Assembly (NCBI GenBank): GCA_029934875.1
Contig: JAOZLK010000320.1
Coordinates: forward strand, 1 to 5,690
Direction of reading: 5' to 3'
Origin: Bacteroidales bacterium
GTDB taxonomy: Bacteria > Bacteroidota > Bacteroidia > Bacteroidales > GCA-2748055
Length of the DNA stretch: 5,690 nt
The notes under the pieces were generated by a model that was not told the DNA's origin, ran no database searches, and was given only the letters and a program-made list of their open reading frames with translations. Positions 1-5,670 of the stretch are shown piece by piece (position 1 is the stretch's first letter; each line of letters starts with the position of its first letter). A program made the position numbers and the translations under genes.

Positions 1-1605
1 TCCTACATCGGGGAGGTGGCCAATGATCTTACTGGAAAGGCAATGGTTAACCTTACCCTGGATGGAACGCTGAAGTATCCCCAGCTCAATGGGAACATAT
101 CTTTCTCAAAGGGTGCAGCAACCATTACCTACCTTAATACCAGGTATATTACCGACGATCAGGTGCGGATATATCGCAATAATTTTTACTTTGAGAACTT
201 CAGAGCCGAGGACACATTCGGTCACCAGGCCCTTGTCAACGGATCGGTCTCCAATTTAAACCTGAAAGATTTCCATATTAATCTGAACATTGATGCAAAC
301 AACATCCAGTGCATGAATACAAGTTCCACCGACAATAAAATTTTTTATGGAAATTTCTTTGGTACGGGAAATGTAGAAATCAGCGGTCCTCCCAGCAATA
401 TCAGTTTAAAAATAAACGCCACTACTGAACAAAACACCGCCCTGTTCCTGCCCCTCTACAATGCCAGTGAAGTTGTGGCCAGCGACTTCCTGACATTTAT
501 TACTGTTACAGACGAGTCTGAAGAACCTGATCTCCCGGCCTTAGCTAACCTTGGAGGAATGGAGCTGGAACTGGAGATAGATGTAAGCAATGATGCTCTG
601 GTTCAGTTGATATTTGATCCCAAAGTTGGTGATATCATTGAGACCAACGGGATAGGAAATATCAGAATCATGCTCGACAATGAGAAAGGGTTCGAAATGT
701 TTGGGGAAGTGGTCCTGAGCCAGGGAGACTACCTCTTTACCCTGCAGAATGTGATCAATAAGAGGTTTAAAATTGAACCCGGGGGGAAAATCAACTTTAA
801 CGGTTCGCCCATGAATGCCACGGTTGACCTGGAGGCGATCTATACCACCCGGGCGGCTCCGTATAACCTGTATCCCGACAATGATGATAAAAAAGAAGCC
901 CTGAAAAAGCGGATCCCGGTGGAGTGCAAGCTTGACCTGATTGGTGGGCTGCAGGCTCCTACGATAGGGATGGGAATAAATATGCCTACCGCCGATGCTG
1001 AAACCAAAAATCTGCTTGAAAACAGCACCAGTACTGATGAGGAGCTTATGAAGCAATTCCTGTCTCTCCTGGTTATCAATAACTTCTATTCTGTTTCAGG
1101 TTTCGAAGCCCAGGACCTGGGAACGCCCAGCGCTCTTGCTGGAGTTACTGCCAGCGAACTACTTTCCAACCAGCTGAGTAACTGGCTCTCCCAGATTAGT
1201 GACGATTTTGATATTGGTATAAATTATCGCCCGGGTGACCAGGTTACAAGGGATGAAGTTGAAGTGGCACTCTCGACCCAGTTACTGAATGACCGCATAA
1301 TTATCAGCGGGAATTTGGATATGGGTGGTACTGATACCAATCCATCCGTGGGGGATGCCAGCAATCCTTATATAATGGGAGATTTCGATGTGGAGTTCAT
1401 GGTTACCGATAACGTTAGCATTTTTGCCTTCAACCGTGCCCGGGATGAATTGCACTTTGATACTGACCCTTACAAGCAGGGTATAGGCATCTCCTACAAG
1501 GAGGAATTCGACAACCTGAACCAACTTTTTTTGCGCTATAAGAAGGGCCTTGCCAACCGGAAAAAGAAGCGGAAAAAAAAGAATGATCCGGAATTGGATG
1601 AGTAA
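1..1605 (+). CDS. tamB: TamB-family translocation/assembly module protein, C-terminal part (5' truncated by window)
   Basis: The reading frame is open from base 1 (the first codons read S-Y-I-G-E-V-A-N-D), so the GTG at 16 is probably internal and the true start lies left of the window. The 534 visible residues are about a third of a usual full-length TamB. They are rich in alternating polar/hydrophobic beta-strand sequence with few charged helices. The stretch at about residues 231-285 is the most diagnostic: F-E-M-F-G-E-V-x-L-S-Q-G-D-Y, then K-R-F-K-I-E-P-G-G-K-I-N-F-N-G-S-P, the pattern of the TamB C-terminal domain (formerly DUF490). A final strand block (about 420-510) precedes a very basic tail at 520-527 and an acidic end. 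Known for the family: an inner-membrane-anchored periplasmic beta-taco protein that bridges to an Omp85-type partner (TamA, or the lipidated TamL in Bacteroidota) and acts in outer-membrane protein insertion and lipid transport. The partner gene is not in the window. Family call is firm; exact role is inferred. Confidence 0.88.
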   Translation, partial: SYIGEVANDLTGKAMVNLTLDGTLKYPQLNGNISFSKGAATITYLNTRYITDDQVRIYRNNFYFENFRAEDTFGHQALVNGSVSNLNLKDFHINLNIDANNIQCMNTSSTDNKIFYGNFFGTGNVEISGPPSNISLKINATTEQNTALFLPLYNASEVVASDFLTFITVTDESEEPDLPALANLGGMELELEIDVSNDALVQLIFDPKVGDIIETNGIGNIRIMLDNEKGFEMFGEVVLSQGDYLFTLQNVINKRFKIEPGGKINFNGSPMNATVDLEAIYTTRAAPYNLYPDNDDKKEALKKRIPVECKLDLIGGLQAPTIGMGINMPTADAETKNLLENSTSTDEELMKQFLSLLVINNFYSVSGFEAQDLGTPSALAGVTASELLSNQLSNWLSQISDDFDIGINYRPGDQVTRDEVEVALSTQLLNDRIIISGNLDMGGTDTNPSVGDASNPYIMGDFDVEFMVTDNVSIFAFNRARDELHFDTDPYKQGIGISYKEEFDNLNQLFLRYKKGLANRKKKRKKKNDPELDE

Positions 1606-1621
1606 ATGTTTTCTATCTTTG
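1594..1621 (+). promoter_or_regulatory. Bacteroidota-type promoter candidate for nhaD
   Basis: TTG at 1594-1596 and TATCTTTG at 1614-1621 are separated by 17 nt. This matches the Bacteroidota housekeeping consensus (TTG at -33, TAnnTTTG at -7) with all eight positions of the -7 box fitting. Transcription would begin near 1626, giving a leader of about 25 nt before the nhaD ATG at 1653. The -33 element lies inside the last codons of tamB and the -7 box just after its stop, so nhaD could be transcribed independently of tamB. The leader shows no convincing Shine-Dalgarno sequence, as is usual in this phylum. Start-site position is inferred. Confidence 0.6.
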
Positions 1622-1652
1622 TCCACTTAAATTAACTTTCAAAAGATAGATT

Positions 1653-3077
1653 ATGTTTATAGTAATGGTTGTTGTCTTTGTTCTTGGCTACCTGGCCATA
1701 GCCCTTGAACATCCCCTTCACATTGATAAGGCAGTTCCTGCCCTGGCCATTGGTACCCTCCTCTGGGTTCTCTACATTTTTGGAGCATATGATATTTTTT
1801 CTGCCGGCCTGAGTGAGGCATGGAACTCTTATGCACATGACGGACATGGAGCAGAGGCCGAGCATGGAATTAAAGATATGCGTCACTTCATTGTTGACAA
1901 AGAAATCATTCACCACCTGGGTGAGATTTCAGAAATTCTTTTCTTTCTCCTTGGTGCCATGACTATTGTTGAGGTAATCGACAAGCACGATGGGTTTAAA
2001 ATTATTACCGACAAGATCAAAACTCTCAAAAAGGTGAAGCTTCTGTGGATTCTCAGTGTCCTTACCTTTTTCATGTCTGCTGCACTGGACAATCTGACAA
2101 CTACCATCGTCATGGTTGCCCTTCTCCGCAAGTTGATTTCTGACAAGGAAACAAGGTGGTTCTTCGCCTCCATGGTTGTTCTGGCTGCCAATGCAGGTGG
2201 GGCCTGGTCTCCCATTGGAGATGTGACCACCATTATGCTCTGGATAGGCGGGCAGGTTACTGCAGGCGCTATCATCACCCGGGTGATCGTTCCAAGTCTC
2301 TTCACAATGATTGTCCCGCTTGCAGTGCTTAGCTTTACTATGAAAGGAAGTGTAACGCGCCCTGAAATAGATAGCAATCAAAAAATTTACACCACTGCTT
2401 TTGAACGCAAACTATTCCTGATTTTGGGTGTTTCAGGGCTTCTTTTTGTTCCGGTATTTAAGACTGTGACCCATCTTCCTCCATACATGGGTATGCTTCT
2501 CTCCCTTGCAATAATCTGGCTTGTCTCAGAACTTATGCACAAAGACAAACCTGAAGAGTACAGGAAACGTCTCAGGGTAAACCACATCCTTGCACATGTG
2601 GATACACCCACCATTTTTTTCTTCCTGGGGATTCTATCAGCCGTTGCTGCGCTTCAAAGTGCCGGACAACTAACCCTCATGGCAACATGGCTGGATGCAA
2701 ACCTGGGCAATATCTTCCTTATAGATATGGCCATCGGAGTACTTTCCGCCATTGTTGATAATGTTCCCCTGGTGGCTGGAGCCATGGGTATGTACCCCAT
2801 CGAAGATGCTGCCAGTATTGCTGCAATGACAGATCCGGCAGCCATTGCCTATGCCGGCAACTTTGTTCAGGACGGACTTTTCTGGGAATTCCTGGCCTAC
2901 TGTGCCGGAACAGGCGGTAGCATCCTGATCATCGGTTCTGCAGCCGGAGTGGCTGCCATGGGTATGGAAAAGATCGATTTCATATGGTATCTGAAAAAGA
3001 TTTCCCTGCTGGCTCTTCTCGGTTATGTGTCCGGTGCAGCAGTCTATTATCTGCAGACACTTATCCTTCACCATTAG
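1653..3077 (+). CDS. nhaD: Na+/H+ antiporter NhaD
   Basis: An inner-membrane antiporter expected to expel Na+ (or Li+) in exchange for H+, serving salt and pH homeostasis. The 474 residues are in the normal range for NhaD and are dominated by hydrophobic membrane segments. The N-terminus carries the typical E-H-P-L-H-I-D-K-A-V-P-A-L block (residues 19-31). Two related halves of the ion transporter (IT) superfamily fold are visible: L-D-N-L-T-T-T around D146/N147 in the first and V-D-N-V-P-L around D369/N370 in the second. Each is followed by a Gly-rich re-entrant-type motif, N180-A-G-G-A-W-S-P-I-G-D190 and A418-G-T-G-G-S. The polar Asp-Asn-Thr residues are the likely ion-binding elements by family analogy. 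A hydrophilic loop at 58-90 holds six histidines. The ATG at 1653 is chosen because it directly precedes the first membrane segment and lies just after the promoter. The gene is probably monocistronic, with a promoter before it and a hairpin after it. Arsenite permeases share the fold, but the motifs favour NhaD. Confidence 0.93.
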   Translation: MFIVMVVVFVLGYLAIALEHPLHIDKAVPALAIGTLLWVLYIFGAYDIFSAGLSEAWNSYAHDGHGAEAEHGIKDMRHFIVDKEIIHHLGEISEILFFLLGAMTIVEVIDKHDGFKIITDKIKTLKKVKLLWILSVLTFFMSAALDNLTTTIVMVALLRKLISDKETRWFFASMVVLAANAGGAWSPIGDVTTIMLWIGGQVTAGAIITRVIVPSLFTMIVPLAVLSFTMKGSVTRPEIDSNQKIYTTAFERKLFLILGVSGLLFVPVFKTVTHLPPYMGMLLSLAIIWLVSELMHKDKPEEYRKRLRVNHILAHVDTPTIFFFLGILSAVAALQSAGQLTLMATWLDANLGNIFLIDMAIGVLSAIVDNVPLVAGAMGMYPIEDAASIAAMTDPAAIAYAGNFVQDGLFWEFLAYCAGTGGSILIIGSAAGVAAMGMEKIDFIWYLKKISLLALLGYVSGAAVYYLQTLILHH

Positions 3078-3117
3078 TGGTCCGGGCTTGAGCTGTTGAT
3101 AAAAGAGCTAATTCTTT

Positions 3118-3159
3118 AATATCGGGATATACTAGCCAAAAGTATATCCCGTTATTTTG
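3118..3159 (+). terminator. Probable intrinsic terminator after nhaD
   Basis: A perfect 11-bp inverted repeat pairs 3123-3133 (CGGGATATACT) with 3141-3151 (AGTATATCCCG) around a 7-nt loop. Beyond a single T-T mismatch the pairing continues for four A-T pairs (3118-3121 with 3153-3156). The downstream arm runs into a T-rich stretch (3152-3159), as expected of a Rho-independent terminator. It lies about 40 bp after the nhaD stop and about 30 bp before exbB, so it should separate the two transcription units. The near-perfect symmetry also allows an operator site; the T-rich run favours termination. Confidence 0.72.
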
Positions 3160-3185
3160 TTATATATTCGGCTAAAATATTTTTT
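3155..3185 (+). promoter_or_regulatory. Weak promoter candidates for the exbB-exbD-exbD-tonB operon
   Basis: A promoter is expected between the terminator hairpin and exbB, but no full consensus match is present. Two imperfect -7 candidates exist. TATATTCG (3163-3170) matches 7 of 8 positions of TAnnTTTG but has no TTG at the right distance. TATTTTTT (3178-3185) also matches 7 of 8 and has TTTG at 3156-3159 with an 18-nt gap, but would start transcription almost at the exbB ATG, giving a nearly leaderless message. Which one works, if either, cannot be decided from sequence. Confidence 0.25.
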
Positions 3186-3188
3186 CTC

Positions 3189-3872
3189 ATGATAAGCTTG
3201 ATTTTTTTACAAGTTAGCAACCTGGATACAAATAGCATACAGGGCACATCCACAGAGTCCTTTATCGACATAGCCCTGAAGGGAGGATGGGTTATGCTGC
3301 CCATTGTATTTCTCAGTTTTATAGCGGTTTACATCTTCTTTGAACGGTGGTTTGCCATTAAGAGAGCTGCCAGGGTAGATCAGAATTTCATGAACAGGAT
3401 CAAAGACTACATCATGGACGGAAAGGTTGACTCGGCCCGTGCATTGTGCCAGTCCACCGAAAATCCAGTAGCCAGGATGATTGAGAAAGGTATCAGCCGG
3501 ATCGGACGTCCACTGAACGATGTGAATGCAGCCATTGAAAATGTGGGTAAGCTGGAGATCTATAAATTGGAAAAGGGTCTACCCACCCTTGCCACGGTAG
3601 CAGGCGGCGCCCCCATGATTGGTTTTCTTGGAACTGTAATTGGGATGGTACAGGCCTTTCACCAAATGTCCACTGCCGGAAACAATATTGATGTAAGTCA
3701 GCTCTCGGGCGGAATATACACCGCTTTAATCACCACTGTTGCAGGTTTGATCGTAGGTATTATCGCCTACTTCGCCTACAATACCCTGGTGGCAAGGGTT
3801 GATAAGGTAATCAATAACATGGAGGCTGGAGCCTCCGAATTTATCGACCTGCTTAACGAACCCGCAAAATAG
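3189..3872 (+). CDS. exbB: ExbB/TolQ/MotA-family proton channel protein
   Basis: The pore-forming inner-membrane subunit of the TonB energising complex. The 227 residues give the three-helix ExbB layout: a short periplasmic N-terminus, helix 1 at about 32-56 (G-G-W-V-M-L-P-I-V-F onward, ending F-E-R-W-F), a large cytoplasmic domain at about 57-128, helix 2 at about 131-157, and helix 3 at about 175-200. Helix 2 carries P142-M-I-G-F-L-G-T149-V-I-G-M and helix 3 carries A179-L-I-T-T183-V-A-G-L. T149 and T183 align with E. coli ExbB T148 and T181, which line the channel around the ExbD helix. The ATG at 3189 gives the N-terminus typical of Bacteroidota homologues. It is the first gene of the operon and stops 6 nt before the first exbD. 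TolQ is the alternative assignment, but two exbD genes and a TonB-type partner, with no tolB or pal visible, favour ExbB. The whole family is MotA/TolQ/ExbB. Confidence 0.9.
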   Translation: MISLIFLQVSNLDTNSIQGTSTESFIDIALKGGWVMLPIVFLSFIAVYIFFERWFAIKRAARVDQNFMNRIKDYIMDGKVDSARALCQSTENPVARMIEKGISRIGRPLNDVNAAIENVGKLEIYKLEKGLPTLATVAGGAPMIGFLGTVIGMVQAFHQMSTAGNNIDVSQLSGGIYTALITTVAGLIVGIIAYFAYNTLVARVDKVINNMEAGASEFIDLLNEPAK

Positions 3873-3878
3873 AAATCC

Positions 3879-4271
3879 GTGGCGCTGAAGTCAAAAAATA
3901 GGGTGTTGGACAATTTTGCCATGTCGGGAATGACCGACATTGTATTTCTATTGCTCATTTTCTTCATGCTCACATCCACCCTCATTGCACCCAATGCGCT
4001 GAAGATGCTTCTGCCCAGCCGGGGACAGGTTACCATTCAGACCGAATCACAGATTCCAACAATTACTATTCACAGCGGGAGTCGAATCACTGTTGATGGC
4101 CAAACCATTAGCCTGAATGAGCTTGGCCCGATTCTTGAAAATAAACTTTCAGGTATTCAGGATCCCACCATCAAGGTGCTTACCGCCCCATCAGTTTCTG
4201 TTGGTGATGCGGTGCAGATCATGAATGTTGCGGCGGAAAGAGACTATACCGTGGTTCTAAAACAGTTGTAA
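3879..4271 (+). CDS. exbD: ExbD/TolR-family energising protein, first paralogue
   Basis: The partner of ExbB that couples proton flow to TonB motion. The 130 residues show a short cytoplasmic N-terminus, one membrane helix at about 18-37 (M-T-D-I-V-F-L-L-L-I-F-F), and a small periplasmic domain at about 50-130. D20 at the start of the helix matches the essential proton-carrying aspartate (D25 in E. coli ExbD). The start is a GTG at 3879, supported by the paralogue downstream: both then begin M-A-L-(K/E)-S-(K/R)-N with identical spacing to the helix. An ATG at about 3921 would remove the N-terminal segment and is less likely. The stop codon TAA shares one base with the ATG of the next gene (TAATG), indicating translational coupling. 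A non-ATG start on only this copy could lower its synthesis relative to the second (inference). Confidence 0.88.
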   Translation: MALKSKNRVLDNFAMSGMTDIVFLLLIFFMLTSTLIAPNALKMLLPSRGQVTIQTESQIPTITIHSGSRITVDGQTISLNELGPILENKLSGIQDPTIKVLTAPSVSVGDAVQIMNVAAERDYTVVLKQL

Positions 4272-4377
4272 TGGCACTGGAATCAAGAAATAAGACAAAT
4301 AAGAACTTTGCCATGTCGGGAATGACCGACATCGTCTTCCTGCTGCTGATCTTTTTCATGCTCACATCCACCCTCAT
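3915..4377 (+). repeat. Direct repeat from exbD duplication (3915-3985 and 4307-4377)
   Basis: The two exbD genes share a 71-bp direct repeat spaced 392 bp apart. Within it, the first 26 bases (3915-3940 versus 4307-4332) and the last 23 bases (3963-3985 versus 4355-4377) are identical, including wobble positions. The middle 22 bases differ at many third positions while encoding the same residues. The repeat covers codons 13-36 and corresponds to the membrane helix and the residues just before it. It is a duplicated coding segment, not a mobile element; no flanking target duplications or terminal inverted repeats are seen. Confidence 0.8.
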
Positions 4378-4669
4378 CGTGCCTGCTGCCCAGGACCTGG
4401 AGCTGCCGGAAAGCAACAACCAGACCCAGTCCAATCCTGCCCTGGTAGTTTCCATTGCTCCTGACCGATCCATCTGGGTGGATGACCAATCCTATAATCT
4501 CAATGAACTGGAGGGAGTTTTAAGAAAAAAACTTGAGAGTTATGGCGAAGCCCCTACAGTGAGGTTGAACGCCGATAAAAACCTGAATATGGAGGAGGTA
4601 TTTGCCTTCCTGGATATTGCCAAACGCAATTCCTACAAGGTGATCCTTGGCACCCGACCCTCCAACTGA
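4271..4669 (+). CDS. exbD: ExbD/TolR-family energising protein, second paralogue
   Basis: A second ExbD of 132 residues, immediately downstream of and overlapping the first by one base. It has the same plan: short N-terminus, helix at about 18-37, and periplasmic domain at about 50-132. The proton-carrying aspartate is again D20. Residues 12-36 are identical to those of the first copy, while the periplasmic domains share only scattered residues such as the S-L/Y-N-L-N-E-L strand region. This means the channel-facing part is conserved and the TonB-facing part has diverged, so the two may form a heterodimer inside the ExbB pentamer or serve different partners (inference). Tandem exbD genes are known elsewhere, for example exbD1-exbD2 of Xanthomonas campestris. 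It ends 16 nt before the tonB ATG. Confidence 0.88.
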   Translation: MALESRNKTNKNFAMSGMTDIVFLLLIFFMLTSTLIVPAAQDLELPESNNQTQSNPALVVSIAPDRSIWVDDQSYNLNELEGVLRKKLESYGEAPTVRLNADKNLNMEEVFAFLDIAKRNSYKVILGTRPSN

Positions 4670-4685
4670 TTGTTACCTGAAAACC

Positions 4686-5615
4686 ATGAAGCTCAACAGA
4701 AGAGGCCTCATAGCAACCATAGTCTATCATACACTGCTGATCCTGCTGCTGGTGTTTGCCGGACTTACTTTTCCCGATCCTCCCCCGGAAGAAGCTGGGA
4801 TTCTTGTGAATTTCGGGACAGATGACAGCGGTTTTGGTGACTTTGAACCCAAAGGAGATGATCAGCAGGCCGGTGAGCCGGAAGAGCCGGTGGTGGTGGA
4901 AGCAGAAGAGATTCCTGAAGAAATAGTCGCCCCCATACCTGAACCCGTCTATACACCACCCGAACCAACACCGGTGGATCAAACACAGGATGTGGAGGAG
5001 GTAAAGGTAAAAGAAGAACCCAAACCCACACCGGAGGAGCTGCAGCGCAAGAGAGAAGAACAAGAACGTATTCAGCAGGAACGCATTGAAAAGGAGCGCA
5101 TTGAAAAGGAAAGGGTTGAACAGGAGAGGATTGAGCGGGAGAAGCGTGAGGAAGAAGAGCGCATTGAGCGGGAGAAGCAGGCCCAGGCCGAAAGAATTAA
5201 TAATCTCGGAAAGAACGCATTTGGCAAGCAGGGAGTGGGCGAAACTGATGGACCGCAGGGAGTTAAAGAAGGCACGGATAGCCAGGGTGACCCCAATGGA
5301 AGTCCCGATGCGGAACTATATGACACAGGTAAGGGGCTTGGTGATGGTATATCATTTGGACTGGGTTCCAGAAGTGGAAATATTCCAAAGCCAGATTTAT
5401 CTGGTTGCGAAGTAACATCCAAGATTGAAATTATCGTAGATATCCAGGTGGATAAGAGTGGAAAGGTTATTAGTGCAAGTATTCAGAAGGCTACATTTAC
5501 TGATAACTGCATCAACGACATGGTGATCCAGGCAGCAAAACGAAGCCAGTTCTCCTCTGACGAGAGTGCCACCTTCCGCCAGACGGGCTGGATTAAATAC
5601 ATCATAGTACCTTAA
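4686..5615 (+). CDS. tonB: TonB-family energy transducer
   Basis: The periplasm-spanning protein that carries ExbB/ExbD energy to outer-membrane receptors. From the ATG at 4686 it has 309 residues, in order: a basic N-terminus (K-L-N-R-R); one signal-anchor helix at about 8-29 with T11-x3-H15, comparable to the S-x3-H helix motif of E. coli TonB and TolA; an acidic, Pro-rich region at 30-116; a highly charged helix at 117-171 built on Q-E-R-I-E pentads; a Gly/Asp/Asn-rich linker at 174-232; and a TonB-type C-terminal domain at about 235-309 (I-E-I-I-V-D-I-Q-V-D-K-S-G-K-V-I), ending at W302-I-K-Y-I-I-V-P. C241 and C275 are the only cysteines. The TTG at 4647 would add 13 unlikely residues overlapping exbD and is rejected. 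TolA is an alternative because of the charged helix, but the Gly-rich linker and C-terminal domain resemble Bacteroidota TonB proteins. It is the last gene of the operon. Confidence 0.86.
   Translation: MKLNRRGLIATIVYHTLLILLLVFAGLTFPDPPPEEAGILVNFGTDDSGFGDFEPKGDDQQAGEPEEPVVVEAEEIPEEIVAPIPEPVYTPPEPTPVDQTQDVEEVKVKEEPKPTPEELQRKREEQERIQQERIEKERIEKERVEQERIEREKREEEERIEREKQAQAERINNLGKNAFGKQGVGETDGPQGVKEGTDSQGDPNGSPDAELYDTGKGLGDGISFGLGSRSGNIPKPDLSGCEVTSKIEIIVDIQVDKSGKVISASIQKATFTDNCINDMVIQAAKRSQFSSDESATFRQTGWIKYIIVP
5061..5135 (+). repeat. 15-bp tandem repeats encoding Q-E-R-I-E pentads in tonB
   Basis: Five consecutive 15-bp units encode residues 126-150 of the TonB protein: QERIQ, QERIE, KERIE, KERVE, QERIE. 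A degenerate continuation (R-E-K-R-E, then E-E-E-R-I-E-R-E-K) runs to about 5177. The units are imperfect at the DNA level but keep frame. Such repeats can expand or contract by whole units and change the spacer length without breaking the gene. Confidence 0.75.
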
Positions 5616-5640
5616 GGTATTACTCTGCTTCAGGCACATG

Positions 5641-5670
5641 GTTTATTCCATTTTATCCATGGGAATAAAC
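5641..5670. terminator. AT-rich inverted repeat after tonB, possible terminator
   Basis: A perfect 9-bp inverted repeat pairs GTTTATTCC (5641-5649) with GGAATAAAC (5662-5670) around a 12-nt loop, starting 26 bp after the tonB stop. Its position suits an operon end. However, the stem is AT-rich and no T-run follows on either strand, so it may be a weak or bidirectional terminator, an mRNA 3' end structure, or a protein-binding site. The remaining bases 5616-5690 contain no identifiable gene. Confidence 0.35.

Noticed and set aside
16..18. GTG as a possible true start of the first gene
   Set aside because: The frame is open through base 1, and TamB proteins are far longer. The visible part begins within beta-strand repeats and has no signal or membrane anchor.
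1910..2381. Long antisense open frames within nhaD
   Set aside because: The nhaD frame is clearly the coding one, with recognisable motifs throughout. The antisense products are low-quality shadows without domains.
4647..4685. A TTG start that would extend tonB by 13 residues into exbD
   Set aside because: The added residues are Pro/Asp-rich and would sit before the normal basic signal-anchor start. The ATG at 4686 gives the expected short K-L-N-R-R N-terminus and a clean 16-nt gap.
5086..5415. Overlapping + and - frame open reading frames across the charged and Gly-rich tonB segments
   Set aside because: These are frame shadows produced by the purine-rich repeats. The encoded peptides are low-complexity and have no family resemblance.
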